Shown: positions 1-11,699 of the stretch, one piece after another
Layout of the letters: the number at the start of each line of letters is the position of its first letter
How positions within the stretch are numbered: position 1 is the first letter of the stretch
Assembly (NCBI RefSeq): GCF_036417845.1
Contig: NC_089980.1
Coordinates: 113,051,169-113,115,168 of the forward strand
Origin: Apteryx mantelli
Taxonomy: Eukaryota; Chordata; Aves; Apterygiformes; Apterygidae
Length of the DNA: 64,000 nucleotides
Direction: 5' to 3'
Notes under the pieces: generated by a model
Database searches by the model: none
What the model was told of the DNA's origin: nothing
The model's input: only the letters and a program-made list of their open reading frames with translations
Program-made: the position numbers and the translations under genes

Positions 1-472
1 TACCCTTTACGGTGACTGTATTTAAATTTCCTCCCTCTGTCCACCTCTGGCAATGGGCCTAAGTCTCCATTCCTGCTGCAAAGTGGATGTCAAAGTGCTA
101 CCACTCTGATCCCCTCTTCAGCTCCTGTTTGAGATCCAAAGAAGGGCTTTAATGCCTGGAAGCTTGTTGCTATTCTGTTATTTTTTACTGTTATTTTTTT
201 CCCTGCTGTTTCATTGACCTAATAAAAGTTGTCACCTCTTCCTACAAAATACCTCACTACCACTCTGATTTGGAAGCTTTTCACCCCCTGTCGATACCCA
301 GTTTCTTCAAGCATGTAGAATTATGGAAGGTATAGATAAATGCCCTCAAAGACCACAGCAGCTGCATGTAACCCCCTATGCTCTTTCATCATCTTTGACC
401 TGTGAGCTAGGTCTCTTCATTTCACCAGTCCCATGAGTGTTTTGCTTGACCTAGTTTCTCACACATAAATAT

Positions 473-1072
473 TTAGTTTGCCTCAGGGTGCTTTTTCCAG
501 CCACTTTTCAGTTCTTTCATTGCAGACAAATCTTTCAGTGTCCTTTCCTGCATGTCATCCAACTTTCTCATCACTTCTGTAAGCTGTATTTCAGCAGGAG
601 CTATCAGTTCCCTACATTTGTTTGAAAAAGTAGGGTGCCAAATATGAATCTTGTTGCCTACATTTAGTGGCCAGCTATGAGGGACAGCTTTGCTGGAGCC
701 ACATATCATGGCTGGTTTCTTTCACTATAAAGAAGCCAGTGTCCCATGGCTCCGCACGCTACCAAGCCTTTGGAGTTAGTTAGACACAGATTTTGCAGTC
801 TGGCCCTACCCCTGCTCTCACTCTGAAGCAAGCCATGCCCAGACAGTGTAAGGTGAAATAAATTTTTTACTGGGGTGAGTCTGGGAGGACACTATTACAA
901 AACAAGCAGTAATAAAAACTCTGGAGTACCTCAAACTGGGATATATTTGGTCTCTGTCAAACAGGTTCAGTCTTATCATTTGTCTTGTTTTTCGCTTGTT
1001 TTCATCTCTTTGGATTCCCTCTTCTTTTTTTAAACTTTGGAATACGTTAGTTACTAGGGAAACTGCTGTCAT
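473..1072 (-). CDS. Possible last two exons of an unidentified minus-strand gene
   Basis: An upstream segment (about 1072-930) reads VTNVFQSLKKEEGIQRDENK, then RLNLFDRDQIYPSLR, and ends at a GTACTC donor in phase 2. After a 318-bp gap, a TTTTTCAAACAAATGTAG acceptor leads to a segment (611-473) in the matching phase. That segment reads ELIAPAEIQLTEVMRK, then KDLSAMKELKSGWKKHPEAN and a stop. The joined sequence is charged and looks helical or coiled-coil. A variant ATTAAA lies about 320 nt past the stop (153-148). I do not recognise the protein. The upstream limit is unknown and no further exons were found. Two ORFs joining in phase can occur by chance. Confidence 0.3.
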
Positions 1073-4000
1073 TATGAAGGATGGGGTTTAGAGACATTTA
1101 CGAGACAAGGACAAATTATATTTATAGTGTTTCATAATGTTTATTGCAATTTATGAAATAGAGGATGTGTAGTGATTTTTTTATGTGGAAGAAATCTAAA
1201 TGTAGATCACAATATGGCAATCCAGTGTTGTACATGAGGGTCAGTTCAGCAAACTTTTCTTTAATCTGTTGGGTACTCCCACCCAAATACCCAAATTTGT
1301 GTGTTATGATTGTTCAGATCAATAACTTAGAGAAGAAAATTTTGATCAAGGGTAATAACAATCTCTATCTTTTAAAGACAAAAAGTTGAACAAATCAAAA
1401 ACAGTTGTAAGTGTCTGTGCTTCAGGACATGCGATGTGCGAGGATGGACAGAGAGAAGATGCCTCTGGGCAATGTGTCCCATAACTGAGATTCTTCTACG
1501 ACAGCCAAACTGGCTACACCAGCTCGGGACCTGCGTAACACACTAACCACGGCCTGGTGCCGCTTTGCTCTCCCTTGTCTTGCCTTTCCTCTAAATTCTT
1601 CAGCTCTCTATTGCACCACTGATAGTATTGCCTTTCATTGATATTATACAAATGTATGGCTAGAAGGTACCTCAAGTATTGTGCCTACACAGTGGTAATA
1701 TCAATCCCCTTTACACCTACGGAGGCCTTACTCTGCTTTTTTAAATTTCTAGCAAAGGAGAACTGATGACCAATCTCAGAGCCTGTTCCACAGCTTCATC
1801 ATCCCAATTGTTAGCATTTCTTTTGCTGATATCTGACTTTCTTTCCTGCAGATCAGCCATTTCTCCACGTAACTGGAGATGTGCATGGTTAAATGATTGG
1901 TTCACAAGCCCCCTGAAAGACTGCTACTACCAAACCTGTCAAAAGGCAGAATTTCTGATATGTAGGAAGCTTTTAGTTTGACTGTTTGTCTTTAAGTGTG
2001 AACCAAGAGGTTTCCAAAATGAACCCTTCCCCCATGAGCACAGACCCACTCAGCAGCCTCCTGGCATCACAGTGCCTGTGACTTCTTGTAGCTTCAGAGC
2101 TCGTAGTCCTGTGCCCCTGGGCATGCCTGGCCGCCTCGGGGACAGGCTCCTGCAGCTGTGCTCCAGCTGTACACCCAGCCCGATGACCACCCCCAGGTTG
2201 GGGTGACTCCAGCCTCTGCTCACGACAGCTCATCTCACTCAACACATTTCCAAGATACACACGTGATGAAATGCTCTCCCCTTTTAAAAATGAGGAAACC
2301 AAGATGCAGGTTGACTTTGTGATTTCTTCTAAGGTGAAGCGCAGAAAGGCTTCCCAGATTTACAAGCTGCCAGTGTCAGTTTGACCTTTCCATGCTCTTG
2401 CACTGACTTCTGTGCTGGCAGTAACTCCCTCCATTTTTGGTACAATCAATACCATGCCAGATTTGCAAATATTTGGCTCAAAGTATGAAGATACCCATCC
2501 CACTTGTGACCTTTGCAAAAATGACTTTAATACATTTGGGATGTGTGAAAAGAAATGTATATATGTTGCTACTTCAAGCCTCTTTTAACCAGCTCTAAGG
2601 TATTTGCTCAACTAAATTTAAAATTGTGGGCAGTGATAAGAATCAGGCATGGAAGATGCCACTATATGCATTTTCCCCTGCAATTTGAACAAAATATATT
2701 GAACACTAAAGTTATTCAGGTTATCTTTATGAAGACATACCAATTTACATGTGAGGATCTACTGACAAGCACTCTGTAACCTTATTCTCTGCAACAGAAA
2801 GTTGTTTTCTGCAAGGAACAGCTACAGCAAAATATTAGGAAGGCAGATGAGACAAGAAGTTTAGGATATGGTTGATTACATGGACAATGTGTTGTGTTCT
2901 GGCTTATCAGTGCTTCAGACACTCATAACTACTATCAAAGCTTATTTGACTATCCCTACATGGATGGCATGGATAGTCTACACTTACTACTTTCCCAGCT
3001 TCTTAACTCTGAAAGCACCAGCCTCAGTATTAAAGGGGCATTCTTTGGGATTAATCTCTGTTATTGCTCAAAAGAAAAAATATATATATATAATGGCTCT
3101 TCTGAGGCCATCAGAAGCACCACAGCAAGGTTACTCAGAATAATATATGTAGTCAGACTGTATCTTACAGAAACACAGATGTGTCTGGTTTTTTTGTCTC
3201 ATGCAACATTTAAAGTTGAAATCTAGACACATTACCGGAAGGAGCTATGTTAACCATGCAAGAGAGTAGCTGGACTCCTCCATTTTTCCATGTATTTATC
3301 CTCAGAATGGCATTGCAAGAAGGAGAAATGCTTCAGTATTCAGTTATACTGATGTGGACATGAGAAGGCAAAACACGGACTTGATACATGTCTACCAAGC
3401 CCTGGGCAGATGCCCTGACCAGTTTCCTCTGCCTTTCTCTCCCCAGGGCCTCTAACTTTGCATGTGAAAACAACTGCAAGCCTGACTGAGTACAATCAGC
3501 TGTTTTCATTTCCAAACACTAGTACATAAAAAGAAAAAGTCTTTTGGCAAACTGAGACCATAAACTGCAAGATTATGGACTATTTTCTAAAACATAGTCC
3601 TAAATGCATTCCCTCTATATTTTTGGGGGTGGGGAAGGACTCCCACAGAGTTAGGTTTAGGGGATACATGCCAAGTAACTCTATAGAGACCTTTCTTGCA
3701 GCATGGCCTTTGGGAGGTCTATTAATTCTGTGTGCCTGACATCCCTTGGAAATTCTGCCCTTTGGTATAGTTGCTCTATTGCAAGCAAAATGTAAAAGGG
3801 GCCCCTGTGTTGGACATGAGCAGGGATACTGCCTGCCTCTTCCAGGAAAAGGCTTCATGGGTCAGGGCAGTGACTGTGGCAGGGCACCTGGGGAGGCAGA
3901 CAAGCATGGGAAGGGAGCACCATTTATTAAAGAGAAAAGAGTAAAGGAAGTCTACTTATGTCAGAGTAAAAAGAGATGCACTCAGTAATAAGAGCAAAGC

Positions 4001-5249
4001 GGGGCGTGCGTAGGATATTAATGCTGCACATGTGAACACTTGAGCAGTGTGGAGCTGGCTCTGGTGCGAGCTGCGTACACGCTGGCCCTGCCAGAGCACC
4101 CTTTTCCCAGAGATGCTGCCATCCCCAGATACTGTGGAGCTTTTATCTTGCACAAGACATACTTTGCCAACATTTAGGATCAAATGCAGCTATTCTCAGA
4201 CCAGACAGTTGCAGGTTCCAGCTGCTTCTGTTTGAATTAGCTGCGTACCATATGGCACATCTGGAAAGTCATCCAAAGACCTGACTTACTGGGGACACCC
4301 TGGGCAGCAGTACACAGCCTTCGTGGCCCTACAGACAACATCATCAGCAGTGTGGACTTCACAAGCATCCGTCGCTCTCCTTCTCAGATTATTTGATTTT
4401 CTGGAAACAACATGAGATGGTCTCCTGGACAGCAGGTAGCTCCTGAAGCATGCTTTAAAGACTGAGCCTGCAGAGGACTGGGCAAGCTAGGAAGGGGCTT
4501 TGGCCGGCTTTTCACACTAAGCATACTCCTTCTGTTTCCAGTTAGCAATGGAGGAAGCAAAACTGCCTTGGAGGGCTCATTTCAGAGGAGAGTGTTTTTC
4601 ATTTCTCAAAACCAGTTATGCCAAGATTTGAACTTGCAGTTCTACACATAATTTGGTAATTGTATCATCAGTGACATATTTCTAAGTCTTCTGTTGTTAC
4701 TAAGGGTTGCTCAATATATTTGCTCTTCTAAAGACAAATAGTCATAAACCATACAAATCACAGCATGAGCAACGTCCTCTTGGCTTATTACTTTCTGTGA
4801 CTGATGGAAACTGCTGAGCCAAGGCCAGAGACGTGATGCAACCGAGCATCCAGCGCCTTTTCACTTCTAGAGGAGTTACCAAATGGCGGTGACAAGGGTC
4901 AGGCCCCATTCCCCTGCATGTCCCTGCCGGGATGCAGTGGTGAGGGACCAGCTGGCAGGGCCCCTCCTCTGCCCCAAGGCCAGGTGAGATGACAACATGC
5001 TGCCTTCATCACTTCTACGTCTGTGGGACCGGCGCAGCAAGGCGAGCAGGCAGGATCCTGCACTTTCACTCTGAGGCACTTGGGCAGGTTACGGGCACCT
5101 ACGGCAGTGATAAACAGCTGCCACATGAGCAGCTGTGACCTAGATAATGCCTGTGGATAGCGTAAATAGTGTGTGTCATGAAAAACTGTTGGCCAAATTT
5201 CCAGATTTCCTCTGCTCAAGTGACTGCAAAGACAACAGTTTCCAGGAGG

Positions 5250-6650
5250 ATTTCACTCCTGGGCAGAGCGAGGTCCCCGGAAGGCAGAGGCTGCTAAGCC
5301 AAAAGCAAACCTTAGCGTTAAATTGCAGGGGGAGGGGGGTGGTTTTGCATGTGTTGCCTCAGGACGTCCCCGAGGCCGTGCCGGGAGGAACGGGAGGAAC
5401 GGCTTTTGCTGCCTGCCAGGTGTGAAGGAAGGCAGGGACGAGCGAGTGAGTGTCCCTCCTCTGCAGAGCGGGCGCAATGCAGGAGGAGCAAGCAGACCCT
5501 GCCTGAAGCGAATTAACATAAGAAGCAAGTGGATGGCGTCATGCCAGCTTGCTCCATTGGAGGCACTGGTCCTTGTGCATCCTAGGAAGAAAACTTTAGG
5601 CCAGATCCTAATCCTGCCCTGATTCTATCTCACTTTTACGTACTAACTCACCCCACCCGGACCCCGAACCTCCCAGGGGCCCCATGCACCTGTCAGGAGC
5701 CATCCCTGGAGAAATGAAAACCGTGAGTGTCTCCTCTTTGTAAGGATGAGCTAGGAAAAGCGCCAGCCCCTTCCCTGCAGGGCGATGACACTCGGGGCCC
5801 AAGGCTGATTTCTGCTTTCCCTCTCCCGCAGGTGCGGCTGGGGCAGGCGCCTCTGCCCCGAGGGGTCCGAGGGGAGCCGCATCCCGCCTGGCGGCCCGGG
5901 CTGCCCCGAGGCGACGTGAGTTAGCAGCAGACCGCGGTGCCACCTGTGCAGACTGAAATTGTACCATTGAGGTTACAGGGAGGGGGAGATGGGTGCATTA
6001 AAACAAGCCAAGCGCACCTGAAGTGCCTTATCTAGAAGGCTACTGAGCCCCCAGCAGCTGCCTCCCCTTGGCTGCCCAGGCAGTGCACCACTGGGAATGG
6101 GCACAAACCTTTCCCCTCCAGTTTTAGTGAGGTGTGTTCTAGTTTTATTTTCCTTTTAAAGCTTGCTATTTAACAATAGTTTTACAGCTAACTTAATAGG
6201 GGGTTCTAGTGTGTTTGACAAGCTCTAACTTAACTGGAATGTTTGGACAAAATATTTACAAGATTCTTCCTGGAAATGATATTAAAACTTTTTACCAAAC
6301 ATAGGTCTTTTCTCGCAAGCTTTTAGAAAATGAATAATTGCTCCTTTTAAGGTACTGTCTTGGTACAGCTTAACCTGGCTCCCTCCCGGTACCTTGCAGC
6401 GCCCTTCTTTGGGGAGCTGAGGAAGTTGCCTAACTGAGATGTTACCGCGTAGCCTGTTAACACACGCGGCAATACTGTAACAGTGCCGCTGTGCGAGGCC
6501 GCAGGTGCGGCGGAGCTGAGGTACCTCGCTATCAGCAGGCAGCGCTCAGCCTCCCTGCGCTGCCACCTGGCTCGTCCCGCCGCCTCCCCTGCGCTCAGCC
6601 GACCCACGACAAGGCTTGCGGTCTGCTCTTTCCTGTAAAACCAGTGCTTT
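5250..6650. other. Orphan GC-rich patches without a recognised gene
   Basis: Two patches (about 5250-5930 and 6370-6610) are GC- and CpG-enriched compared with their flanks. Overlapping ORFs on both strands are rich in Arg, Ala, Gly and Pro, as composition alone predicts. They could be a small CpG island for a non-coding transcript or a distal promoter. Confidence 0.45.
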
Positions 6651-9182
6651 CTCAAAAAGGTCCCTCCCAGGTGCCAAGGGAGTGTTTCGGTATTTTTTAA
6701 ATGCTTGGTCTCTTGGAAGCTGTATTCCAGTAAGAGCATTACGCAGCAGCAAGCGCAGAGATTTTTCTCAGTAGATATGTTTAAACGCTGTCAGTCAGTT
6801 CTTCTTGGCTGCCCGCAGCCTTGGCACATGGCTGCCATTCTCCAAGCTCTAGTCGGTCCTTCGTCCGGGGAATAACATCCTGCCTTGCGCTGCTCCCTCC
6901 TCTCATTGCACTGAACAGACCTGCATTTTTCAAACTTACTCTTGGAGGTTGATTTCACTAAAACAAAACAAAACCCCCCAAAAGCCACTTTTTCAAAACT
7001 TCTACCTATTTGATTAAAAATGTGCTCTTGAATGGCAGAAGTTGTGAAGCTTGGGCTTGGTTTCTTGGTTTCCGGCACTCTCCCTTGTGTATTTTTTGAT
7101 GTCTAACAACATAATACTGTAAAATCTATTTTAGTAGTACAAAAACTATTTTTGACAGCATGGAAACTAAAACCAGAACTCACAGCAGTCTTTCTCTCCA
7201 TGGAAATACTAGCAGTGTCTCTTTCCATTCATTACCTACTTTCATCAAATGTGTAGGAATTCAATATTATTGAATCTTTGGTCCTTCTGGCAAATTTGTC
7301 TGGGAACTGGTCAGCAGGTTCAAAAGTTATTGGTGGGAACTGTCACGCTGACAGCATGAATGCATAATACCTCATTTCCTTAGGGAACTGGCTAAAAATC
7401 TATCTGCAAATAATAACAAGTTTTGGTATCCAAGCATGTTTTGGTAATAGTGCACTGAAGAGCGTGTAGCACAGCTGTATTTGCTGCTGCAAGTAGCTGT
7501 GATTATCCAGATAAACTGTGGAATGTGGTCTTTTTTCATCAAAATAGTCTCTTCATCTCCATAATGACTGTGACTTTACCAGCATTTATTCCATCTTAAC
7601 TCTGTTGATGGCTAAATGCAGAGTTGTAGCAAGCAAGCAAAAGAAACTCTCATTAAAATCCTCGCTCAGGATCTCATTTCTCCAACAAGAAATTTTACAG
7701 TCACACCATTGCAATTAGCAAAGTGGTGGTAGGCCTAACAGCCAGCCAAGACAGAGTCCATTTGAAAGGTTATTTAGGAATTGAATTTTAAGGGCCAAAA
7801 TTGTGATCCAGAAAGTCTCGATCTCTCCCTTAGCCTAACTGTGCAGGCAGGTTGCTCTCATTTAGTAGGCAGAGACTTGTTGGAGCCTGAAACTACCTCC
7901 ACTGAGCTCACCATTCTTGCGCATGAAGAGCGTTATGCCCAGCTGCACAACCCAGAACATAATTCTCCTGCCTAAGTCCATCTAGGATTCAGAAGCAAAG
8001 TGTTTCTCTGTATCCAGTTTTTGTCCATTAGAGGAATCAAGTCTTATCCCAGGCGTGGGCTTTTGGGCAAGCTTCAGAGCAAAATGAGAGAAAGATCAAG
8101 TTCACATAATGTCCCAGTGCTGGCCAAGATCACCTCTGAAATGTGGATAGTCTGGGCATCTCACCAGGTTCTCCATCGTCAGTCCCCAAATGCCTCATGC
8201 CAAAACCACACAGCCAGTGCCACGGAGACTGATCAACCACAGTCCTCCTAAGAACGGGTAGTCTTGCGCAGCAGGAGACAGAGACCTGCGGTTCAGGTTG
8301 TCCCTACAACCATTCTGCAGCTCTGCTCCCAGGCTGTGAGCCCTGAGGCCAGCAGGCGGAAAGCTGCGGTCTGCATCACAGACTCTGCTGCTCGCCAGCT
8401 TGCCCTCTGTTTAACCGTACAGAGAGTGCCCAATCCAGCACCGAACCAGGTGGATTCTGAACATTGCTGAAACACAAGGACCCCTCAAAAAACTTAGACA
8501 CTTACTTTCAACCACATGTTTTCAACCCTTTCTCACTCTACTCTTTAATACCTCTGTAAGCAGAATTTTTAGTAGTCCTTTAATACTATAGTGGGGCAAA
8601 TAGTACTAAATTTAAGGAGGATAGGGTAACTAGCTTGCTCAGGTTCTTTGGAAAACTTAACTTAGATGTCTTCGCTGTAGAATTGGGGTGACAGTAATCT
8701 TTTCTCTGTTCACAAACAATACATTTAACTTTTGTTTAGGTCACATTTGTTCTATAGCAAAGGATTTTCCAGGCCTGATGGGAAGCAGTATAGCAGTTTA
8801 AGCATAAGATAATCATAAATAATGCTATGCTGAAGCTCAGAGATCACCAGCTGATCAACAGTGTGCCCCATAATGATTTTTTCATCCTAGTGAACCACAG
8901 TAAACATACACACTTATGATCCTGTGTATGATCTTGATCTCATAAAAAACTCTCTAAATTAGAGTCCCTTGAAAAGAAAGAAGAAAAACTGGATTCACTG
9001 CTTTGCACATACTCAGACGAATATTCATCTTATCATTAGATTTCTTTTTCTTGTAGTTTTTCAGGTTCTACAGACTTTTTTAATGTGAAATCTTCAAAAA
9101 AAAGACAGACTTAAAAGGGGCGCAGGTTCCAAATGGGACTGCTGGCAACAACAGTTGTTCTGTCAGATGCTGCAGAAAGTTT

Positions 9183-9185
<3 letters not shown>

Positions 9186-9214
<29 letters not shown>

Positions 9215-9236
9215 TGTTTTTTGTTTTTTGTTTTAA
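9186..9236. repeat. T-rich simple repeat, (GTTT)n and (GTTTTTT)n
   Basis: A run of T followed by GTTT and GTTTTTT units, then a Pro-rich-looking CT stretch. It has the look of a decayed poly(A) tail on the minus strand, but no element body is recognised beside it. Confidence 0.8.
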
Positions 9237-10787
9237 GAAAACTCCCCTCCCTCCCCCCCGATCTTTCTACTTTATTACCACTGGGAAATGTAGCTGACTT
9301 TAATAACTTTAAGTTTATTTTTCCCAGACTTTACTTTCCAGATCACCATCTGTCTAGACACTGTCAATTACTAATATGTGTACTCAAGGTGAGTTTAAGG
9401 GTATTCAATATTTTCTTTTCCATGTGATTAAATTTCAAGGCAGTACTGAACTGACCCACTAGTATTCATGTTTGTGATTTAAGGCAGATGTCACATTATC
9501 TGAAACAAATTAGGATTTTTTCATTGATTTCTACTGAAAGCTAGGTAGAGGAGTTGTTATGAAAAGTACCCTGAATTTCAAAGGCCTTCTTGAAGGTGGC
9601 ATAATAGGAGCTATCTTTGCCTTAGTTTCCCCCCACCAAAAAAAACCCCCAGACTAGTGAAGTGTGGGGAGAGGGATTCAGCTGAGAGATTTGTGAACTA
9701 ACATTGCTTACTACAGAGAGAAAATGAAAAAGCTTTTGAGGAGCAATCAGATTGATGATACTCATCCATATATTAATCTGTGCAGGGAACAATTTGGCTG
9801 TGCTGGAAGAGAGCAATTACATTTAGCTTAAATACCATTCCCGCAAAGTAGCTTCTAGTGCAGCTGGGCCTTTCTGTGCATGAGAATTACAGAGCACAGG
9901 TCAGCAATCCAGGCCAGCGCAGAGTCAGCTCTGCTAACACTGGTACAGATGTCAGATAGCCTGTTTTCATTCTGCCCGTCACGTTAGACATGGTGGTAAA
10001 AAGATTAAGCTCTGTCTATGTTTTGTTGTCCAGGATTGCCCTATTGGAGAAAACACAGTCATTGGGATAGATCAGTTAGGAAGAAAAAACCCAAAGCCCT
10101 GCTACATACTCTTGGTGAAAAATGATCACTGCTTTCACAGATGTTAATCTGTTTACCTTTACTTTATTGTTTTAAGAGGCTTATGCCTTTTCCTCTACGC
10201 TAAGTCCCTGAATCCCATTCCTCACCAGTCCTGAGCTCTCTGCTCCCCCAGATGAGCCGTCAGCTGTTTGTGTGGCCATAATTCAAGTGAGGAGGCAGGG
10301 ACTCTGGACATCAGGGAAAAGAGGAGAAAAAAAGACCAATATTTTGCTTACCTTTTTTTTTTTTACTTCAGATCAGTTAGCAGTTGCACATAAAAAGTAT
10401 ATCTCTATAAACATACCTTAATTGGCCAACCCTGGCTAATAAACACTGAACTGCAAAGTATTAGGGCTAAACCTAGTTTCTTAACAGTGTAGGAAGGAGC
10501 TTTTTGAACTCCTCTTGGAGTGAGGCACCCCCACAGCATCTTCTTTAAAAATATGAGACAGGATTGCTCTTTCTTGCTCTCCAAAAGTAGCAGGTGGTGC
10601 TGTACCACCCTGATCAGAGTTTGGGGGAGATTCTCATAAAAGTTATAAATACGCTTTCAGCTCACAGATTCATCCCTCCCCTCTGCCTAAGAGGGATTCC
10701 AGTCAAATCCTCACCTACATTTACCAGTTTTATAGGGTTTTGGGGGAGATGTTCAGTCTTTCTTGTTAAAGCTGTTCTACAATAAAT

Positions 10788-11564
10788 CACAGAATCACAG
10801 AATGGTTGAGGTTGGAAGGGACCTCTGGAGATCATCTGGTCCAACCCCCCTGCTCAAGCAGGGTTATCTAGAGCACATTGCCCAGGATCACGTCCAGGCA
10901 GGTTTTGAATATCTCCAGAGAAGGAGACTCCACAACCTCTCTGGGCAACCTGTTCCAGTGCTCTGTCACCCTCACAGTAAAGAAGTTTTTCCTCACATTC
11001 AGATGGAACTTTCTGTGTTTCAGTTTGTGCCCATTGCTTCTTGTCCTATCGCTGGGCACCACTGAGAAGAGTCTGGCTCCATCCTCTCAACACCCTCCCT
11101 TCAGATACTTATTAATAAGATGCCCCCTCAGTCTTCTCTTCTCTAGGCTGAACAGGCCCAGCTCTCCTTCCTCATATGAGAGATGCTCCAGTCTCCTAGT
11201 CATCTTTGTAGCCCCCCGCTGGACTCTCTCCAGCAGCTCCATGTCTCTCTTGTGTTGGGGAGCCCAGAACTGGACGCAGTACTCCAGATGTGGCCTCACC
11301 AGGGCTGAGTGGAGGGGGAGGATCACCTCCCTCCACCTGCTGGCAACACTCTTCCTGATGCACCCCAAGATACCATTGGCCTTCTTGGCCACAAGGGCAC
11401 ATTGCTGCCTCGTAGTCAACTTGGTGTCCACCAGCACTCCCAGGTCCTTCTCCGCAGAGCTGCTTTCCAGCAGGTCAACCCCCAGCCTGTCCTGGTGCAT
11501 GGGGTTATTCCTCCCCAGGTGCAGGACCCTGCACTTGCCTTTGCTGAACTTCATGAGGTTCCTT
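10788..11564 (-). mobile_element. CR1 LINE, 5'-truncated copy (3' end of pol and 3' tail)
   Basis: On the minus strand this encodes the C-terminal part of the CR1 reverse-transcriptase ORF. Recognisable blocks are [52 protein letters not shown] and, in another frame nearer the 3' end, [18 protein letters not shown]. The 3' end is the (TCACAGAA)-type 8-bp tail of CR1, seen on the plus strand at 10788-10803. The frame breaks around 11065-11090 and the 5' truncation near 11564 show a dead copy. CR1 is the dominant LINE of birds, which supports the host assignment. Confidence 0.96.
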
Positions 11565-11628
11565 TCAATAGGTTCATTATATATACTGTGGGACAACGTA
11601 AGCAAAAAAACCTGAAAGAGCATCTGCC

Positions 11629-11695
11629 TGGCCTAGTGGTTAGGGCCATCAACTCTGACATAACAAACTTGGACTGTGAACAAAAATGTACACAG
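11629..11695 (+). mobile_element. tRNA-derived SINE fragment (amniote MIR-like)
   Basis: TGGCCTAGTGGTTAGGGC resembles the tRNA A-box region of old amniote SINEs, in which GTGGTTAGGGC is typical. The downstream B box is not clear. The fragment lies directly beside the CR1 copy. Confidence 0.45.
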
Positions 11696-11699
11696 CAGG

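Larger units (their letters stand above)
1073..10787. other. Intergenic DNA, no supported gene
   Basis: Mostly AT-rich unique sequence with short random ORFs. It includes the GC-rich patch annotated separately and a T/GTTT-rich simple repeat at about 9186-9236. I looked for the conserved GCM-family domain expected from human synteny downstream of FBXO9 and did not find it. Confidence 0.6.

Noticed and set aside
1973-2302. 109-codon minus-strand ORF
   Set aside because: It has a GC-rich centre with no recognisable motif and no supported splice partner. It could belong to the unknown minus-strand gene, but nothing shows it.
10878-11615. 245-codon plus-strand ORF
   Set aside because: It is the antisense of the CR1 reverse-transcriptase region. 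The true coding similarity is on the minus strand.
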